From positions 1-14,902 of the forward strand of contig JACPLS010000076.1 of the NCBI GenBank assembly GCA_016186375.1: a stretch of DNA of 14,902 nucleotides, read 5' to 3'. Numbering within the stretch: position 1 is the first letter of the stretch; the number at the start of each line of letters is the position of its first letter. Positions 13,072 through 14,902 of this stretch are shown here, one piece after another. Below the pieces are notes generated by a model. The model saw only the letters and a program-made list of their open reading frames with translations, had not been told where the DNA came from and searched no databases. The stretch comes from Candidatus Pacearchaeota archaeon (GTDB taxonomy: Archaea > Nanobdellota > Nanobdellia > Pacearchaeales > GW2011-AR1). The position numbers were made by a program, and so were the translations under genes.

Positions 13072-13093
13072 AGCTTTTAAGTTTTATTATCTT
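13072..13093 (-). promoter_or_regulatory. Promoter repeat, copy 1 (carbamoyltransferase gene)
   Basis: One copy of a 22-base sequence repeated exactly at 13398-13419. On the minus strand it contains AAACTTAAAAGCT, a TATA-like box. Its end lies 20 bases before ATG 13052, the same distance as in copy 2, so both genes appear to have leaderless mRNAs from twin promoters. Confidence 0.6.
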
Positions 13094-13135
13094 GTAAGAT
13101 ATTAAATATCCAATTACCTATCAAAACACTTGAAT

Positions 13136-13378
13136 TTAAAAAAGAGGAATTAGATTAATTATCAAGTAAATAATCAAAAGAATAAACGCTATTCCCCAGT
13201 ATATTATCCAAAAAGCAGTATAATAAATAAAATTCCATTTACCCTTGATCTCAAAATTAGGATAATAGGGGCGAAATTTTTTAGCTTTTTTTAAACCAAC
13301 AAGAAGTTCAATAATGTGTAATGATAAATCGTAAAATACCATTATTATTAATAAATACAAAATCCACCCTAATTCCAT
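13136..13378 (-). CDS. Small two-helix membrane protein, unknown function
   Basis: 80 residues from ATG 13378; a GTG at 13384 in frame is a weaker choice, because the promoter repeat sits exactly 20 bases before 13378. Two hydrophobic segments, about residues 4-28 and 48-78, flank a basic loop (GLKKAKKFRPYYP), which likely faces the cytoplasm by the positive-inside rule. I recognise no family. It lies between the HTH-CBS regulator and the carbamoyltransferase gene and shares a duplicated promoter with the latter, which suggests co-regulation but says nothing definite about function. Confidence 0.6.
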   Translation of the reverse strand: MELGWILYLLIIMVFYDLSLHIIELLVGLKKAKKFRPYYPNFEIKGKWNFIYYTAFWIIYWGIAFILLIIYLIINLIPLF

Positions 13379-13397
13379 AAGCACTTAACGGTCAAGT

Positions 13398-13419
13398 AGC
13401 TTTTAAGTTTTATTATCTT
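13398..13419 (-). promoter_or_regulatory. Promoter repeat, copy 2 (small membrane protein gene)
   Basis: Exact 22-base copy of 13072-13093, 326 bp away. It overlaps the last codons and stop of the HTH-CBS gene (stop at 13413-13415) and lies 20 bases before ATG 13378. Confidence 0.6.
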
Positions 13420-13955
13420 AGACTTTTTATTAAATCAGATTTAGTTATTATGCCTAAAAATGATATCCTTTCTCTAACTAAAATACATGGATAATATTGC
13501 AACAAACTCTTAATAACACTAATTTTTGTTTGCGGAGATACAATTGGGGGAGTTTCTTCAATAACATCTTTAGCAAGTTTATCATAAATATCTTCCAAAT
13601 TTTTCTTCAAAATTGACGACTCTGATATTATGCCTATAATGTTATTCTTTTCAAAGACAGGAATCTGCGATATTGAATGTTTTTGCATTATTGCAATAAC
13701 ATTATGTATTTTCTCTTTTGCATCCGTATAAATTATTTTCTTAGACATAATATCTTTAGCATTTAATTCGTGTTTCTCTTGCAAATTAGCAAGGGCTTCT
13801 TCGATCTTCTTTACATAAGAATAAGTAGGATCTATCTTTCCAGATTCTATCTTAGCAACCATGCTTTGACTAATTGTTGCGCGTACTGCAAACTGATGCT
13901 GCGTCAATCCGAGTTGCCTTCTTATCTTTTTTAAGTGTGTAATGTCAAATACCAT
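13413..13955 (-). CDS. XRE-type HTH regulator with two CBS domains
   Basis: 180 residues. Residues 7-55 form a helix-turn-helix (LKKIRRQLGLTQHQFAVRAT, then SQSMVAKIESGK), a typical XRE DNA-binding fold. Two CBS modules follow, about 66-118 (AKDIMSKKIIYT ... FEKNNIIGIISES) and 124-179 (AKDVIEETPPIV ... ISFLGIITKSDLI). This HTH-plus-CBS-pair layout is common in archaea; the CBS pair is thought to sense adenine nucleotides or similar ligands and tune DNA binding. It starts 3 bp after the PIN-domain gene and is likely co-transcribed with the toxin-antitoxin-like pair, which it may regulate. Target and ligand are unknown. Confidence 0.9.
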   Translation of the reverse strand: MVFDITHLKKIRRQLGLTQHQFAVRATISQSMVAKIESGKIDPTYSYVKKIEEALANLQEKHELNAKDIMSKKIIYTDAKEKIHNVIAIMQKHSISQIPVFEKNNIIGIISESSILKKNLEDIYDKLAKDVIEETPPIVSPQTKISVIKSLLQYYPCILVRERISFLGIITKSDLIKSLR

Positions 13956-13958
13956 CTT

Positions 13959-14360
13959 TTATATTCTTCCTAAAAGCTCTTTTGTTGTTATGACTTCAAC
14001 ATGTTTTTGCTCTTTAAGCTTTCTTTCTTCAGACCAGATAGGACAGTTAAACTTTAAAGCAATGGCGAAATAATGAACATCTTTTGGATCAGGGGAGATT
14101 TCTGTTGCTCTAGGAAGAAATGAAAAATATTCTTCACCATTAACAAATTTAATCTGCGGTAATAAAAGAAGAAAAAAAGAGATGGTCTCTTCTACCGAAA
14201 ATCCAGATTTATCTGCAATTTCCTCATAGTATTTCTCAAATTCTTCTATTATGAAAGAAGGCGATATTAATTCAATATCATTATGGAAGAAAAGGTCTAA
14301 TGCTTTACCTCTTGCAATCATTGCAGAGAATAACTCATTTGCATCAACAACAAGAAGCAT
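13959..14360 (-). CDS. PIN-domain ribonuclease, VapC-like
   Basis: 133 residues, a normal PIN-domain length. Acidic active-site residues stand in the expected order: D6 in VVDANEL, E39/E40 in FIIEEFEKY, D94 in DPKDVHYFAIAL, and an acidic E111/E112 after W109 where many relatives have Asp. PIN proteins cut RNA with Mg or Mn and often act as VapC toxins. The gene follows the small VapB-like gene by 3 bp and precedes the HTH-CBS gene by 3 bp. Archaea also carry PIN proteins with housekeeping roles, so toxicity is inferred from the pairing only. Confidence 0.85.
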   Translation of the reverse strand: MLLVVDANELFSAMIARGKALDLFFHNDIELISPSFIIEEFEKYYEEIADKSGFSVEETISFFLLLLPQIKFVNGEEYFSFLPRATEISPDPKDVHYFAIALKFNCPIWSEERKLKEQKHVEVITTKELLGRI

Positions 14361-14363
14361 TTT

Positions 14364-14573
14364 TTACCTCTTCATCGCCAATTCCTTAATTTTTTTACCT
14401 AATTCAATAGCATCTTCTTGAGTAAGCTTACTTTTAGATGCTAAAGTTTTAAGAGCAATAAATCGCATCACTTCATTTCTAATAGAAGAAACAACTACTC
14501 TAGATACATCTAACTTAGAGATTTTAAGTTCTTGTTCTAAATCATCCGGAATATTCAATGTTATTTTGCCCAT
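14364..14573 (-). CDS. Small VapB-like antitoxin
   Basis: 69 residues. ITLNIPDDLEQELK (4-17) looks like the strand and first helix of a ribbon-helix-helix or AbrB-like DNA-binding N-terminus. The Lys-rich C-terminal helix would wrap the PIN partner. Size, order before the PIN gene and a 3-bp gap are classic for a VapBC module; such antitoxins usually repress their own operon. A TATA box is centred 26 nt before the ATG, so its mRNA is leaderless. Confidence 0.75.
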   Translation of the reverse strand: MGKITLNIPDDLEQELKISKLDVSRVVVSSIRNEVMRFIALKTLASKSKLTQEDAIELGKKIKELAMKR

Positions 14574-14593
14574 ATTATTTATTTGTTACACAA

Positions 14594-14603
14594 CTATTTA
14601 AAG
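14594..14603 (-). promoter_or_regulatory. TATA box of the vapBC-like/HTH-CBS operon
   Basis: CTTTAAATAG on the minus strand, centred 26 nt before ATG 14573. A palindrome, AAGATATCTT (14617-14626), lies just upstream and could be an operator, for example for the antitoxin. Confidence 0.55.
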
Positions 14604-14643
14604 ATTTCTTATGCACAAGATATCTTAAAGAAATTATCTATAT

Positions 14644-14665
14644 AAATATTCCTATCAGAATATTT
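14644..14665. promoter_or_regulatory. Inverted repeat upstream of the Cys/Met enzyme promoter
   Basis: Perfect 8-base arms AAATATTC and GAATATTT separated by 6 bases, ending 11 bp before the TATA box at 14677-14687. The place suits a regulator binding site for the rightward gene. In AT-rich DNA a chance match is possible. Confidence 0.35.
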
Positions 14666-14676
14666 TTGTCACAAAT

Positions 14677-14687
14677 AATTATATATC
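14677..14687 (+). promoter_or_regulatory. TATA box of the Cys/Met-metabolism gene
   Basis: AATTATATATC, centred about 25 nt before ATG 14707, with no ribosome site between. Leaderless start predicted. Confidence 0.55.
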
Positions 14688-14706
14688 CTTATTGAAAAAT
14701 ATAGCT

Positions 14707-14902
14707 ATGAATAAACACAATGCTCTAGACCTTGATTCGATTTTAGTTCATGGAGGCGAATTTCCTGATTCTTTAACAGGAGCAATAGTTCCTTCACTTG
14801 TCAGAACAAAAACATACAAACAACCAGAATTCGGGAAGAAAGCGCGATGGGAATATGCACGCGGACAGAATCCAACACGCTCAAATTTAGAAGATAAATT
14901 AG
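14707..14902 (+). CDS. Cys/Met-metabolism PLP-dependent enzyme, N-terminal part
   Basis: Only the first 65 codons are in the window. VHGGEFPDSLTGAIVPSL (residues 14-31) and YARGQNPTRSNLEDKL (50-65) are the N-terminal signatures of the family that includes cystathionine gamma-synthase, cystathionine gamma-lyase, methionine gamma-lyase and O-acetylhomoserine sulfhydrylase. The YxRxxNPT segment binds the PLP phosphate of the neighbouring subunit. The catalytic Lys and the residues that tell the members apart lie outside the window. It has its own promoter and possibly an upstream operator. Confidence 0.85.
   Translation, partial: MNKHNALDLDSILVHGGEFPDSLTGAIVPSLVRTKTYKQPEFGKKARWEYARGQNPTRSNLEDKL

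Overview
The window looks archaeal. It is AT-rich, genes are packed tightly, and nearly every gene or operon that starts after a gap has an A/T-only TATA-like box centred about 26 nt before its ATG, with no Shine-Dalgarno site (leaderless mRNA). An archaeal-type XRE-HTH/CBS regulator next to a VapB/VapC-like pair fits this. The small genes and the SemiSWEET-like gene would suit a DPANN-type lineage, but that is inference; there is no rRNA or marker gene to place it.

Region 1 (1-6100, all minus strand) is a nucleotide-sugar locus. It starts with a leaderless extended-SDR epimerase (5153-6100). A nine-gene run then has its own promoter at 5125-5138 and abutting or overlapping genes: a split, very short E1-type thiamine diphosphate enzyme (alpha then beta), two tandem cupins, a GDP-mannose 4,6-dehydratase-like protein, a GDP-mannose hydrolase-like Nudix protein, a second epimerase, a small-molecule methyltransferase and a classical SDR cut by the window edge. 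Together they suggest synthesis of a modified, possibly two-carbon-branched, GDP-deoxyhexose for a surface glycan.

Region 2 (6187-8968) holds a SemiSWEET-like sugar transporter gene split by a 120-bp twin-hairpin insert, a convergent xylose-isomerase-like TIM-barrel gene broken by two single-base frameshifts, an inositol-monophosphatase-family gene and a convergent second Nudix gene.

Region 3 (9019-13093) holds a CgeB-like glycosyltransferase with an unrecognised C-terminal part, a small TPR protein, and a NodU-family carbamoyltransferase broken by one extra A in a nine-A run. The glycosyltransferase and carbamoyltransferase fit further glycan assembly and decoration.

Region 4 (13136-14573, minus strand) holds a two-helix membrane protein and the vapB-like/vapC-like/HTH-CBS gene set. 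A 22-bp sequence is duplicated exactly in front of the membrane protein and the carbamoyltransferase, and acts as a matching promoter for both. The right edge (14707-14902, plus strand) starts a Cys/Met-metabolism PLP enzyme gene.

No tRNA, rRNA, CRISPR array, transposase or origin was recognised, and no gene-free stretch exceeds 300 bases. Three apparent single-base frameshifts at A runs raise the question of sequencing error. The 120-bp insert in the SemiSWEET-like gene cannot be explained that way and is the most interesting object here.
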